DNA of 64,000 nucleotides from contig NZ_JBDFMI010000001.1 of the NCBI RefSeq assembly GCF_047238185.1, positions 1,550,001 to 1,614,000 on the forward strand, written 5' to 3'. Made by a program: the position numbers and the translations under genes. Shown here piece after piece: positions 8,673-17,107 of the stretch. Position 1 is the stretch's first letter. The number at the start of each line of letters is the position of its first letter. Origin of the DNA: Bacillus_AD sp047238185 (GTDB lineage Bacteria > Bacillota > Bacilli > Bacillales > DSM-1321). Under the pieces are notes generated by a model that saw only the letters and a list, made by a program, of their open reading frames with translations, searched no databases and was not told the DNA's origin.

Positions 8673-10833
8673 ACATTTCTTTTTTCTTTCTTAGGCTTTT
8701 AGGATTATGCTGTGAAAAAGGCAGCCACCAATTCCAATCTCCCAATAGCTTCATAAGGGAAGGGACCAATAATAGTCTGATAATAGTCGCATCCACAAAA
8801 ATGGCAAGGGCGATGCCAATCCCAATTTGTTTAACGGGGACGACTCCAGTGAAAGCAAATGCCCCGGTCAACACAATCATAATCAAAGCTGCTGATGTGA
8901 TAATCTTGCTGGTTGCAGCCAACCCGGTAACTGTCGCTTCATTATTATCGGCTGTAAGCAAGTATTCCTCATGAATCCTTGAAATCAAAAATACCTCATA
9001 GTCCATGCTTAATCCAAAGACTATACTGAATACAAATACAGGGATAATCAACGCAATATCCATAGGTTGAATTCCGAGATGACCTTCCTGGAAGATCCAT
9101 ACCAGTATTCCGAAAGTCGAGGTCAATCCTAGAATATTCATTAGAATGGCTTTTAATGGGATAATGGCCGATCGGAAGGCAAACATTAAAATCAAATAGG
9201 TGGAGATCAGCACCAAACCTATTCCAATTCCGACTTTATCCGATATTTCATCAAATATCTCCTGATTAAACTTTGCTTCGCCCCCTACCTGCAATGAAAG
9301 AGGATAGTCTTTATCGCTCCATTTCCTTACCCATTCCTTCGCTTCCTTACTTCTTGATTCATTATCAAGTATAACAGGCAGCAATAGTTGTTCCCCTTTT
9401 ATAAATTGTTCGGTAGCAGGCGCCAATGCCTGCTGCCCTTTTGATGTTTGTAAAAATTGATAAAGTGTTTTCGGGTCATCAAGCTGGCTTAAGGAATATA
9501 ACGATGTAACTGATTTCACTAATGAATCTTGTTTGATATCATGAACGAGCTTCTGTAAATCCGCCAAACCTGCTTCATTCGTCCAGGAACCTTTTCTGTC
9601 GGCTATAATGTAGACCGTCGATTGATCCTTCAGTCCAAATGCCTCATTCATTTTAGAAAAAGCTTCACGAGATTCATAGGTGGTCGGCAAGGATTTTTCA
9701 TCAGGTATGCTTAGAACAATATCCTTGATCGGGATAATACCAGCCAAAAGGATGAGAGTGGCAACAATTGTAATGATAATCGGCCGTTTCATGACAGCTT
9801 CTGCAAATGACCGCCACTTATGGCTGGAATCTTTGCTGTTTTTAAAGATTTTACCTTTATTGATCCGTTTGCCTAACAGCAATAAGATGGATGGCAGTAA
9901 GCTGATGGAAGAAATGACGGCCACAGCCACTACTACCATCCCGCCGATCGCAACCGTTCTGAAAATATCAATTTCAATGACAAGCATAGCGGCTAAACCG
10001 ATGAATACACAAAGTGCAGAGAATAAGATCGATTTACCAGCTGTGGACATGGTGGTGATTACGGCCTCTTTTTCTGATTTGCTATGTAGTTCTTCTTTAT
10101 AACGGTTTATAAAGAGCAGGGCGAAATCAATACTTAAGGCAAGACCGATCATCGGAGTGACATTCAATAGAAAAACGGAAAGATTCATATAGTCGCCCAG
10201 AAGAGTCAATAAACCGAGAGCAAGAACAACAGTCAATCCGCCTACGATAATCGGGACAATTGCCGCCACTAGGCTTCCGAAAGCAAAGAGAAGCACTATT
10301 AAAGCTACAGGAAGACCGATTAATTCAGCCGTTTTCAAATCATGCTGGCTAGCTTCATTCATATCTTCGCTAATGACAGGCTGGCCAGTCAGCATGACAT
10401 GTGGATATTTGTCGGTGACTTGCCTTATTTGCTTTACAAGTGGCTTCATATCTTCACTATCGCGGTCGAAATTCAGAACGGCATATGCAATGTCCTTTTT
10501 ATATTGCTCTTTCTGTACAAGAGGAGATTGGATGCCTGTTGTTGCACGGAGCTCCTTAACCTCTTTAAGAACGGACTGGATTCGTTCCGTGAATGCATTG
10601 GTTGATTCCGTCCCTTTTTTCTCGAAAACGACAACCAACGTATTTTCAGGAAAATCAAACGTCTTTGTCAGCTCATGCTGCACATCCTTAAATTCACCTT
10701 TCATTTCAAAGCCATCGCCTTTTAGCTTGGATGGCAAATCGATTGCATAAAAGGCTAAACCTACTGTTAAGAGTAACCATATCACTAATGTAAATTTGTA
10801 ATGCTTAATCAAACGCTGTCCGATTTTGACCAT
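8671..10833 (-). CDS. MMPL/RND-family transporter (YdfJ-like)
   Basis: A 720-residue inner-membrane protein with the duplicated RND architecture: one N-terminal helix, a large extracytoplasmic loop (about 40-170), a six-helix block (about 175-350), a second outside loop (about 385-540) and a second six-helix block (about 545-700). The motif FVFSIVFGLSMDYEVFLISRI carries the proton-relay Asp-Tyr of MMPL proteins, and its first-half counterpart is IGLALSIDFALLFINRY. Such proteins export lipids or hydrophobic compounds using proton motive force; the substrate is unknown. The ribosome site AGGAGC lies seven bases before ATG. No regulator is adjacent. Confidence 0.9.
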   Translation of the reverse strand: MVKIGQRLIKHYKFTLVIWLLLTVGLAFYAIDLPSKLKGDGFEMKGEFKDVQHELTKTFDFPENTLVVVFEKKGTESTNAFTERIQSVLKEVKELRATTGIQSPLVQKEQYKKDIAYAVLNFDRDSEDMKPLVKQIRQVTDKYPHVMLTGQPVISEDMNEASQHDLKTAELIGLPVALIVLLFAFGSLVAAIVPIIVGGLTVVLALGLLTLLGDYMNLSVFLLNVTPMIGLALSIDFALLFINRYKEELHSKSEKEAVITTMSTAGKSILFSALCVFIGLAAMLVIEIDIFRTVAIGGMVVVAVAVISSISLLPSILLLLGKRINKGKIFKNSKDSSHKWRSFAEAVMKRPIIITIVATLILLAGIIPIKDIVLSIPDEKSLPTTYESREAFSKMNEAFGLKDQSTVYIIADRKGSWTNEAGLADLQKLVHDIKQDSLVKSVTSLYSLSQLDDPKTLYQFLQTSKGQQALAPATEQFIKGEQLLLPVILDNESRSKEAKEWVRKWSDKDYPLSLQVGGEAKFNQEIFDEISDKVGIGIGLVLISTYLILMFAFRSAIIPLKAILMNILGLTSTFGILVWIFQEGHLGIQPMDIALIIPVFVFSIVFGLSMDYEVFLISRIHEEYLLTADNNEATVTGLAATSKIITSAALIMIVLTGAFAFTGVVPVKQIGIGIALAIFVDATIIRLLLVPSLMKLLGDWNWWLPFSQHNPKSLRKKKEM

Positions 10834-11045
10834 TTTGCAGCTCCTTTCATTCTATATATTCTATTATGTAAGAAGTGTAAGTAAAGATAAAGCATATTCA
10901 GAAAAAGTGATTTTCTAATCGTTGGTTACCCATTTAGCGTGGATAATAAGCGGGTTTTTTAGTAAAGGGCATAAATAGTGGATTTATACATATACTTATT
11001 ATGTATCCCATTTTTAAATACCGCATTTATTCAGGAGGTTCCATC

Positions 11046-11231
11046 ATGTACTTTTCTAAAAAGCAACAGGAATTAGAGGAAATCGTAATAGAAGATACAC
11101 CCGTGTACGCTTGTACATCCGGAGAATGCAACGGTTGGATGAGAATGCAATTTTCTTCCGATGATCCTTCCTGCCCATTATGCGGGAGTTCTATGGAAGA
11201 AGAAACAAGGCAATTGCCGAAAATCACATGA
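11046..11231 (+). CDS. YdjO-like cold-inducible small zinc-motif protein
   Basis: A 61-residue cytosolic protein with two cysteine pairs: CTSGECNGWMR in the middle and CPLCGSSM near the end, which would bind one zinc. This matches the YdjO family of Bacillus, described as cold-inducible; its molecular role is unknown. The frame is open upstream, but TCAGGAGG seven bases before the ATG at 11046 decides the start. A perfect 16-bp terminator starts at the stop codon. Confidence 0.75.
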   Translation: MYFSKKQQELEEIVIEDTPVYACTSGECNGWMRMQFSSDDPSCPLCGSSMEEETRQLPKIT

Positions 11232-11268
11232 AAAAAGCTTCCAACATCCATTTGTTGGAAGCTTTTTT
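11231..11268 (+). terminator. Intrinsic terminator of the ydjO-like gene
   Basis: Perfect 16-bp stem (11231-11246 with 11253-11268), six-base loop, A run and T run at the stem ends. It could work in both directions. Confidence 0.9.
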
Positions 11269-11359
11269 CGTGTGATTATTCAGGATGATTATAACTATAT
11301 GTGGAAAGAAAGGGTGGCATTGGCTTTAAAAACAAAGTTTTCTGAATATTTTTTATGTT

Positions 11360-11376
11360 TGTTATCGGTGCGTTAT
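11360..11376 (+). promoter_or_regulatory. Candidate WalR binding site upstream of the LysM/3D gene
   Basis: TGTTAT, five bases, CGTTAT. The reported WalR (YycF) consensus is TGTWAH-N5-TGTWAH; the spacing is exact and one base differs. The nearby TGTAAT-AAT-TGTAAT at 11382-11396 also has two half-sites but only a three-base gap. B. subtilis yocH, which has the same domain order as the downstream gene, is a known WalR target. Confidence 0.45.
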
Positions 11377-11507
11377 CACTATGTAATAATTGTAATGGAT
11401 TATTAATTGCGCTGTTCTATATGTTAAGAAAATTCATGTTATGATTGTTTTCGTTAGCTAATAACAACGCTAATTCAACCGTTTTTAGGAGGGGAACTAT
11501 TATCAAC

Positions 11508-12335
11508 ATGAAGAAAACTTTACTATCATTTTTAGCAGCAGCAACAATTTCTACTACAGTTGGGATGAGCGCACATGCTTCTGAAATTGTGGTCAAAAAT
11601 GGAGACACGCTATCTGGCTTATCCAAACAACATGGAGTTACAGTTAATAATATAAAAGAGTGGAATGGATTAACATCTGATATGATTTTTGTGAATCAAA
11701 AATTAACTATTAATCCACAGACTACTTATCAAGTTGTTGCAGGAGATTCACTTTGGAGCATTGCCTCCCAATTCGGCGTAACGGTCGATGAGTTGCTGCA
11801 ATGGAACCAATTAAGCGGCCATATGATTTATCCGAATCAACAATTAACAATTAAAGCCGCTGCAAAAGCTTCCGAAACCGTCCAATCAGCAGCATCCGTA
11901 GGACAGGAGGAAGGACAGCAGCAACAGCAACAACAGCAACAACAGCAACCAGTCCAGCAGCAAGAACAGGCGCAGCCTGCAGAGCAGCAGCAATCTCAAC
12001 CAACTGCCCAGTCACCGGCGCAACAAGAGAGTAAACCTGCTTCTGGCAAGAGTATGACAGTTACAGCAACTGCCTATACAGCTGATTGCCCAGGTTGCTC
12101 CGGCGTTACAGCCACTGGCATTAACCTGAAAAGCAATCCTAATGCAAAAGTGATAGCTGTCGATCCTTCTGTTATCCCATTAGGTACTAAGGTATATGTA
12201 GAAGGTTACGGATATGCTGTAGCCGGGGATACAGGTGGAGCAATTAAAGGAAATAAGATTGACATTCATGTTCCATCGGAAGGTGCAGCAGCATCTTGGG
12301 GAGTGCGAACAGTCAATATTCAAATATTGAATTAA
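11508..12335 (+). CDS. Secreted LysM-LysM-3D cell-wall protein (YocH-like)
   Basis: A 275-residue exported protein. A signal peptide covers about residues 1-25 (cleavage after AHA). Two LysM peptidoglycan-binding repeats follow (about 26-70 and 74-117; GDTLSGLSKQHGV and GDSLWSIASQFGV), then a Gln-rich linker with an uninterrupted Gln run (about 135-180), and a C-terminal 3D domain with its three aspartates (AVDPSVIPLGTKVYV, AGDTGGAIKGNKIDIHV), the fold of lytic transglycosylase MltA. The likely role is muropeptide cleavage during wall turnover. AGGAGGGG at 11487-11494 lies 13 bases before the ATG, longer than usual; an ATT at 11499 is better spaced but unusual. WalR control is suggested by 11360-11376. 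Confidence 0.85.
   Translation: MKKTLLSFLAAATISTTVGMSAHASEIVVKNGDTLSGLSKQHGVTVNNIKEWNGLTSDMIFVNQKLTINPQTTYQVVAGDSLWSIASQFGVTVDELLQWNQLSGHMIYPNQQLTIKAAAKASETVQSAASVGQEEGQQQQQQQQQQQPVQQQEQAQPAEQQQSQPTAQSPAQQESKPASGKSMTVTATAYTADCPGCSGVTATGINLKSNPNAKVIAVDPSVIPLGTKVYVEGYGYAVAGDTGGAIKGNKIDIHVPSEGAAASWGVRTVNIQILN
11918..11950 (+). repeat. CAG/CAA glutamine microsatellite inside the LysM/3D gene
   Basis: A run of CAG and CAA codons encoding consecutive glutamines in the linker between the LysM pair and the 3D domain. The mixed codons reduce slippage, but length variation between strains is plausible. Confidence 0.7.
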
Positions 12336-12370
12336 TGGAGAGCCGTTTTATAGCTAATGAAACATGTTGA

Positions 12371-12413
12371 AAAGCTATCCTGGAGGATACATTTCCTTCA
12401 GGATAGCTTTTTT
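12371..12413 (+). terminator. Intrinsic terminator of the LysM/3D gene
   Basis: Stem AAAGCTATCCTG paired with CAGGATAGCTTT, 16-base loop, followed by a T run. Confidence 0.85.
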
Positions 12414-12656
12414 TCGTCTAGTCGAAGGTGCCACGCCCTCTTAGCCTAAAACTTGCCGGAGCTGGATAGGCGTTTTCGTAATCGTTTTTTGTGTGTTCTC
12501 ATGAAGAGCGCAGTTTATACATATCAATTTAAATTGAATTGATTTGCTTTTTCGTTTCTATAATTTAAGATAGAAATATGCTATTGTTTATAAAAAACGA
12601 TTTATCTATGAAGGGCACGCACTTTATGCCCGGTTTCTAGTGGAGATGACTGATTT
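12414..12656. other. Upstream region of the MHYT kinase
   Basis: No gene seen. It is AT-rich towards the kinase start and ends with a weak GGAGATGA-type ribosome site before the ATG at 12657. No operator recognised. Confidence 0.3.
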
Positions 12657-14816
12657 ATGATTGAAGATTTTTTATTATCTCTTAATCCGATCATCATTAT
12701 GGTAGGGATTATGCTTACAAGTATGGCTGTATATACAGCACTGGATCTTTTCACCCATATGGAAGCCATGAAAGGCAGCAGGAAATTTATCTTTTTCGGC
12801 AGTACCTTTTCTTTGTCGATCGGTATTTGGATGATGGATTTTTTTGCTATTATGGCACTTGATATGTTAACGTCAGGCAATCATATTATTGCGATCCATT
12901 TCATTTCCATGGTCTGCAGTTTTGTTTTGACAGGTTGTGCACTTCTATTTATTGGGAAGTCTACGGAAATGAAGAGTCTGACGGTCGCTTCATTCATATT
13001 GGCATTTGCCGTTCTTTCGACTCACGTAATCGGTATGTTGGCAGTTGACATTCATCTGCGAATTAACATATGGTGGCTCGTTTTCTCCTATATGATTATA
13101 TCGGCTATTATCTTATTTGCACTCATGCTTGTTTTTCATTCGAAGGAATATACTTCCTCACCGATGATTTATAAGACATTTGCGGCTTTTATGATTACGG
13201 GGGCAATTGGGCAGGGGCTGTTGCTTGTTATGAAAGCCTCCGTCAAAGAAGGAAATCAAGAAAACCTGTTATCCAATTTAACATTGAATGGTTATTGGCT
13301 TCCGTATATGGTCCTTTTTCTCTCTGTCGTTATTTTCACGGGTTTCGTCATTGCTTCGACGTATGCCAGCAATAAGATGCAAAAAAGCAAATTGTACGCT
13401 AATGATATCATGTCAGCCTTGGATGCTTCCTCTATAGTGGTCATTACTGATTCTAAAGGACGGATCACATATGTAAATGATTCTTTCGCATCTATCAGTA
13501 AATGTTCCAAGGAAGAACTAATAGGGTTGCAGCAGTATTCTTTGTACACCTATGGCCCAAAAGATGATATCTATGAAGAGATATGGCATACGATTAGTAA
13601 AGGGGAGATTTGGCAGGGGGAATTATGCAATACAGCAAAGGACGGCACTTTATATTGGCTGGATACGACCATTATTCCGTTCATTAACCGGCGCGGCCGA
13701 CCATACCAATTCGTTTCCATCCATAAGGATATTACAGCGCAAAAGGAAGTTTCCAAAGAGCTGGAGGCAACGGTCAAGACTGTCCAGGATTATAAATATG
13801 CACTTGACCAATCCTCGATTGTAGCCATTACCGATTCACGCGGCATCATTACGACCGTCAATGATAATTTCTGCAAGATATCACAATACAGCAGGGAGGA
13901 ATTGATTGGAAGCGACCATAGAATTTTGAATTCTGGATTCCATTCCAAGGAGTTCTTCAAAAATCTTTGGCGCACCATTGGGAATGGTCACGTGTGGAAG
14001 GGGGAAATCCGGAATCGGGCGAAAGACGGCACCAACTACTGGGTAGAAACAACGATCATCCCCTTTCTGAACCGTAATGGTAAGCCGTATCAGTATATTT
14101 CCATACGGAATGATATTACGGCGAAGAAAAAACAAGAGGAGCTGCTGCACCGCCAAGATAAATTATCCGCTTTAGGCCAGCTGGCGGCCGGGATTGCCCA
14201 TGAAATCAGGAATCCTTTGACCAGCATGAGGGGATATACCGAATTTTTGCTCCAAGATGAAGAAAATGGAACGAAAAAGGAGCACCTTCAAATAGTCCTT
14301 GATGAAATACAACGTGTCAATGTGATAGTGGAGGAGTTTATGATGCTGGCAAAGCCAAAAGCGGACCATTTGGCCATCCATGATCTACTGCTTATCATTA
14401 CAAATACCATATCTCTATTTGCGTACGAGGCGAAAAAGAAAAAAGTATCCATCTTACTTGATACAATGGAAGAAGAGGTTTTTCTCTTATGTGATGAAAA
14501 CAGATTAAAGCAAGTCTTTCTCAATATGATAAAGAATGCTTTTGAGGCAATGCCGGATGGAGGAAAACTGACGGTTTCTGTACGCAGATTAAGCAAGACT
14601 GTAGAAATTGTCCTCAGGGATACAGGGATTGGCATGCCAGAAGAACAATTAAAAAAAATAGGGGATCCATTTTTTACGACGAAAGAAACTGGTACCGGCC
14701 TTGGGATGATGATTTGTTTTAAAATCATCGAAAACCATAAAGGAAAAATTGAAGTGGAAAGTGAAACGGAAAAGGGTACAGCGTTCACCATTACGCTGCC
14801 TCTGACTGCATCATAA
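12657..14816 (+). CDS. Orphan sensor histidine kinase: MHYT-like membrane sensor, two PAS domains, HisKA, HATPase
   Basis: A 719-residue membrane kinase. Residues 1-240 hold about seven helices arranged like an MHYT domain, but the signature is degenerate: the first copy reads WMMDFF instead of MHYTGM-like, and the second reads THVIGMLAV and keeps the His. Two PAS domains follow (about 255-370 and 375-490; AITDSRGIITTVNDNF and NYWVETTIIPF). The HisKA domain has phosphoacceptor H515 in AGIAHEIRNPLTSMRGY, then the N box (NMIKNAFEAM), G1 (DTGIGMP) and G2 (GTGLGM). The kinase core resembles the KinA/KinB-type sporulation kinases. No response regulator is adjacent, so a phosphorelay via Spo0F is possible but inferred. 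Confidence 0.85.
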   Translation: MIEDFLLSLNPIIIMVGIMLTSMAVYTALDLFTHMEAMKGSRKFIFFGSTFSLSIGIWMMDFFAIMALDMLTSGNHIIAIHFISMVCSFVLTGCALLFIGKSTEMKSLTVASFILAFAVLSTHVIGMLAVDIHLRINIWWLVFSYMIISAIILFALMLVFHSKEYTSSPMIYKTFAAFMITGAIGQGLLLVMKASVKEGNQENLLSNLTLNGYWLPYMVLFLSVVIFTGFVIASTYASNKMQKSKLYANDIMSALDASSIVVITDSKGRITYVNDSFASISKCSKEELIGLQQYSLYTYGPKDDIYEEIWHTISKGEIWQGELCNTAKDGTLYWLDTTIIPFINRRGRPYQFVSIHKDITAQKEVSKELEATVKTVQDYKYALDQSSIVAITDSRGIITTVNDNFCKISQYSREELIGSDHRILNSGFHSKEFFKNLWRTIGNGHVWKGEIRNRAKDGTNYWVETTIIPFLNRNGKPYQYISIRNDITAKKKQEELLHRQDKLSALGQLAAGIAHEIRNPLTSMRGYTEFLLQDEENGTKKEHLQIVLDEIQRVNVIVEEFMMLAKPKADHLAIHDLLLIITNTISLFAYEAKKKKVSILLDTMEEEVFLLCDENRLKQVFLNMIKNAFEAMPDGGKLTVSVRRLSKTVEIVLRDTGIGMPEEQLKKIGDPFFTTKETGTGLGMMICFKIIENHKGKIEVESETEKGTAFTITLPLTAS

Positions 14817-14850
14817 AAAGAAAGCCGTGGATTGCGGCTTTCTTTTTTTT
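14816..14850. terminator. Bidirectional terminator between the kinase and a small convergent gene
   Basis: Stem AAAGAAAGCCG paired with CGGCTTTCTTT, six-base loop region, flanked by A and T runs. It starts at the kinase stop codon and abuts the stop of the convergent gene at 14853. Confidence 0.85.
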
Positions 14851-14852
14851 GC

Positions 14853-14999
14853 TTATTCTTTTTTTCGTTGCTTTTCTGTATATTCTTTCGCAATCAAAGC
14901 CTTGATTTCATTATATGTAAGCCCGGAATGAGCATTCAATTCCTTGACTTCATGTATGTCTGTTCCGGTAACTGTATACTTTTTATCTTCCATTGCCAT
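14853..14999 (-). CDS. Small hypothetical protein, 48 aa
   Basis: A 48-residue soluble protein beginning MAMEDKKYTVTGTD, with a helical, charged C-terminus (ALIAKEYTEKQRKKE). The frame is open further upstream, but AGAAAGGGGC at 15006-15015 sits six bases before the ATG at 14999 and sets the start. It ends at the shared terminator. Family not recognised; the spacing and strong ribosome site argue that it is real. Confidence 0.6.
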   Translation of the reverse strand: MAMEDKKYTVTGTDIHEVKELNAHSGLTYNEIKALIAKEYTEKQRKKE

Positions 15000-15156
15000 G
15001 TATATGCCCCTTTCTTTAAGTATCGACTTTATTGGCATTGAACCTTGAGGTTAGTATATAGAAAACGAAAGGAAACATACTTGTAATATAAATAAGTGTT
15101 AAAAAACAGGAATTCGGGTAAATGATTAGCACAACAGTTAAGGGAGGAAATGAAAA

Positions 15157-15441
15157 ATGAAATCAAGAAATTATGTGGCCATCGGCCTTGGTGTAGCCAG
15201 TGCGGTTGGAGTAACGACACTCTTGAAAAATAAAGAGACAAGAAATAAAGTAATGAATTTATATGTGGATACGAAAGATAAAGTCATCCACTTAATAGGA
15301 AAAGGGAAGCCTGTAACATACAGTGATGTGGTTCAAAAGGGAGGCAATCCCGATCCGTACGATATCCAGGACAATAAGATGGTCGATGAAGGCGCCATGT
15401 ACAGTGTCCATTATTACAATGAAAATGAACAACAAAAATAA
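15157..15441 (+). CDS. Small membrane-anchored protein, 94 aa
   Basis: One N-terminal hydrophobic segment (AIGLGVASAVGVTTLL, about residues 8-23), then a basic hinge (KNKETRNK) and a hydrophilic tail with several tyrosines. The layout resembles the general stress YtxH-type small proteins, but I cannot place it in that family with confidence. AAGGGAGG precedes the ATG. A long nested hairpin starts six bases after the stop. Confidence 0.6.
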   Translation: MKSRNYVAIGLGVASAVGVTTLLKNKETRNKVMNLYVDTKDKVIHLIGKGKPVTYSDVVQKGGNPDPYDIQDNKMVDEGAMYSVHYYNENEQQK

Positions 15442-15446
15442 TGTTT

Positions 15447-15532
15447 AAAAAAGGACTGTTTTCATAATGTGCTCCAAAAGCCAGAGTCAAACTCTTTGCT
15501 TTTGGGGGCCCATCAAGAACAGTCCTTTTTTT
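15447..15532 (+). terminator. Nested two-tier hairpin terminator, or small structured RNA
   Basis: The outer stem is 14 bp (15447-15460 with 15518-15531, AAAAAAGGACTGTT) and ends in a T run. Inside it is a second hairpin: CCAAAAGC (15474-15481) with GCTTTTGG (15498-15505), topped by AGAGT/ACTCT and a CAA loop. The outer stem alone would have a 57-base loop, so the inner hairpin probably brings it together. It is unusually elaborate for a terminator, and regulation or a small RNA is possible. Confidence 0.7.
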
Positions 15533-15615
15533 ATGGTTTTTTCCATTAGAGCAACTAATAAAAAGCAGATACAAGGATATACTAACAGTACTATTGATGA
15601 TAAAAGAGGATTTTC

Positions 15616-16809
15616 ATGAAAAGCCAACAAACTGTCAGTAAATTATCCATTCTATCAATGGCGTCTATCCCGCTTGTAATGACGCTTGGTAACAGCATGC
15701 TTATTCCTTCACTGCCCATAATCGAGAAAGAACTCCATATCTCTTCTTTTTTTTCCAGCCTGTTGATTACTTCTTATTCAGTCGCTTCCATTATCCTTAT
15801 ACCGGTAGCCGGGTACCTTTCCGATTTATACGGGAGGAAAAAAGTCATTTTGCCTAGTCTTTTGTTCGTTCTACTTGGCGGTTTAATGGCTGCTCTTGCT
15901 TCATGGAAAATGGAAAATCCCTACTGGACAATCATCTTATCCAGAGTATTGCAGGGAATTGGCGCTGCCGGAGCTGCGCCCATCGTATTGCCGCTTGTAG
16001 GTGACCTTTATAAAAGGGATGAAGAGGCGAGCGCTGCATTAGGGATTATAGAAACAGCCAATACGTTCGGAAAAGTTCTTAGCCCCATTCTTGGTTCTGT
16101 TTTTGCGGCCCTTTTTTGGTTTTTGCCTTTTTATTTGATATCAGCTTTTAGCCTGATTTCATTTATCATGGTCCTTTTTTTTATAAAAACACCAAGAAAA
16201 AAAGCCAAAACAGTACCGTTAAACACTTTTGTAAAGAATACAAAGGATATTTTCCGGAGTGAAGGAAGATGGCTGAACACGTTATTCCTTATAGGCGGTT
16301 TTGTGATGTTCATCCTATTTGCCTTACAGGTGTATCTTTCAAACACACTAGAAAGCCAATTCCATTTAAATGGCGTGAAAAAAGGCTTTGTATTGGCCAT
16401 TCCATTAATGGTTCTTTGTATTTGCTCGCTTGCAGGGGGCAAACTCATTAAGGGAGATAAGGAAAGGATGAAAAGATTGATTGTTGGCGGGCTGCTGCTT
16501 CAGGCGTTATCTTTATTCTTTTTTAGGGAATATGGATCTCTTATTCCTTTGCTGGTTGTCATATCAATCAATGGTGCAGCCATCGGATTGATTCTTCCGA
16601 CCTTGGATGCCATGATTACTGAAAATATAGATAAGAATGCGAGGGGGATTATTACAGCTTTCTATAGTTCGGCCCGCTTTATTGGGGTGGCAGCAGGACC
16701 GCCTGCCATAGCCGTTTTATTGGGGAAGCCATTAGGGCTGATTAGCGCGTTTGCGGCTATTTTCACTTTATATTTAGTATGGCTTGCTTTGAAAAAAATC
16801 CAAATCTAA
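15616..16809 (+). CDS. MFS transporter, DHA1-type efflux pump, 12 membrane segments
   Basis: A 397-residue transporter. Motif A between helices 2 and 3 is GYLSDLYGRKKVI; motif B in helix 4 is LSRVLQGIGAAGAAP; a motif C-like TANTFGKVLSPILGS lies in helix 5. These are marks of drug:H+ antiporters of the DHA1 group; the substrate is unknown. The start has AAGAGGA seven bases upstream. It is monocistronic, with the terminator at 16817-16850. Confidence 0.88.
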   Translation: MKSQQTVSKLSILSMASIPLVMTLGNSMLIPSLPIIEKELHISSFFSSLLITSYSVASIILIPVAGYLSDLYGRKKVILPSLLFVLLGGLMAALASWKMENPYWTIILSRVLQGIGAAGAAPIVLPLVGDLYKRDEEASAALGIIETANTFGKVLSPILGSVFAALFWFLPFYLISAFSLISFIMVLFFIKTPRKKAKTVPLNTFVKNTKDIFRSEGRWLNTLFLIGGFVMFILFALQVYLSNTLESQFHLNGVKKGFVLAIPLMVLCICSLAGGKLIKGDKERMKRLIVGGLLLQALSLFFFREYGSLIPLLVVISINGAAIGLILPTLDAMITENIDKNARGIITAFYSSARFIGVAAGPPAIAVLLGKPLGLISAFAAIFTLYLVWLALKKIQI

Positions 16810-16816
16810 TTCGACT

Positions 16817-16850
16817 GAGAGTTTTTTCTGACCAGAAAAAACTCTTTTTT
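16817..16850 (+). terminator. Intrinsic terminator of the DHA1 transporter
   Basis: Stem GAGTTTTTTCTG / AGAAAAAACTC with a short ACC loop and a T run. Confidence 0.8.
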
Positions 16851-17011
16851 AGTATTCCGAATGATGAATTGATACAATTTGTGTTATATAACATTGATAC
16901 TTTTATCGTTCTGTTTATTGTGAATAGGTCAAAGAAATGTTGATTTGTGGGGATTTTTAGTGAAGTAAATTAAATCTGTATTTATTTTTTCTGATTTTTT
17001 AGAAAAAGGTA

Positions 17012-17039
17012 GTGACAAAATCATCCATATTGTTATACA
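17012..17039 (+). promoter_or_regulatory. Candidate sigma-A promoter of aceBA
   Basis: GTGACA, 16-base spacer, TATACA, about 70 bases before the aceB start. No convincing cre site was found in the upstream region. Confidence 0.45.
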
Positions 17040-17107
17040 ATACAGAAGAGGAAAAATTACTGTATTATAACATATCAGGAAATATATTCTGAAGGAGATG
17101 AAAGACT

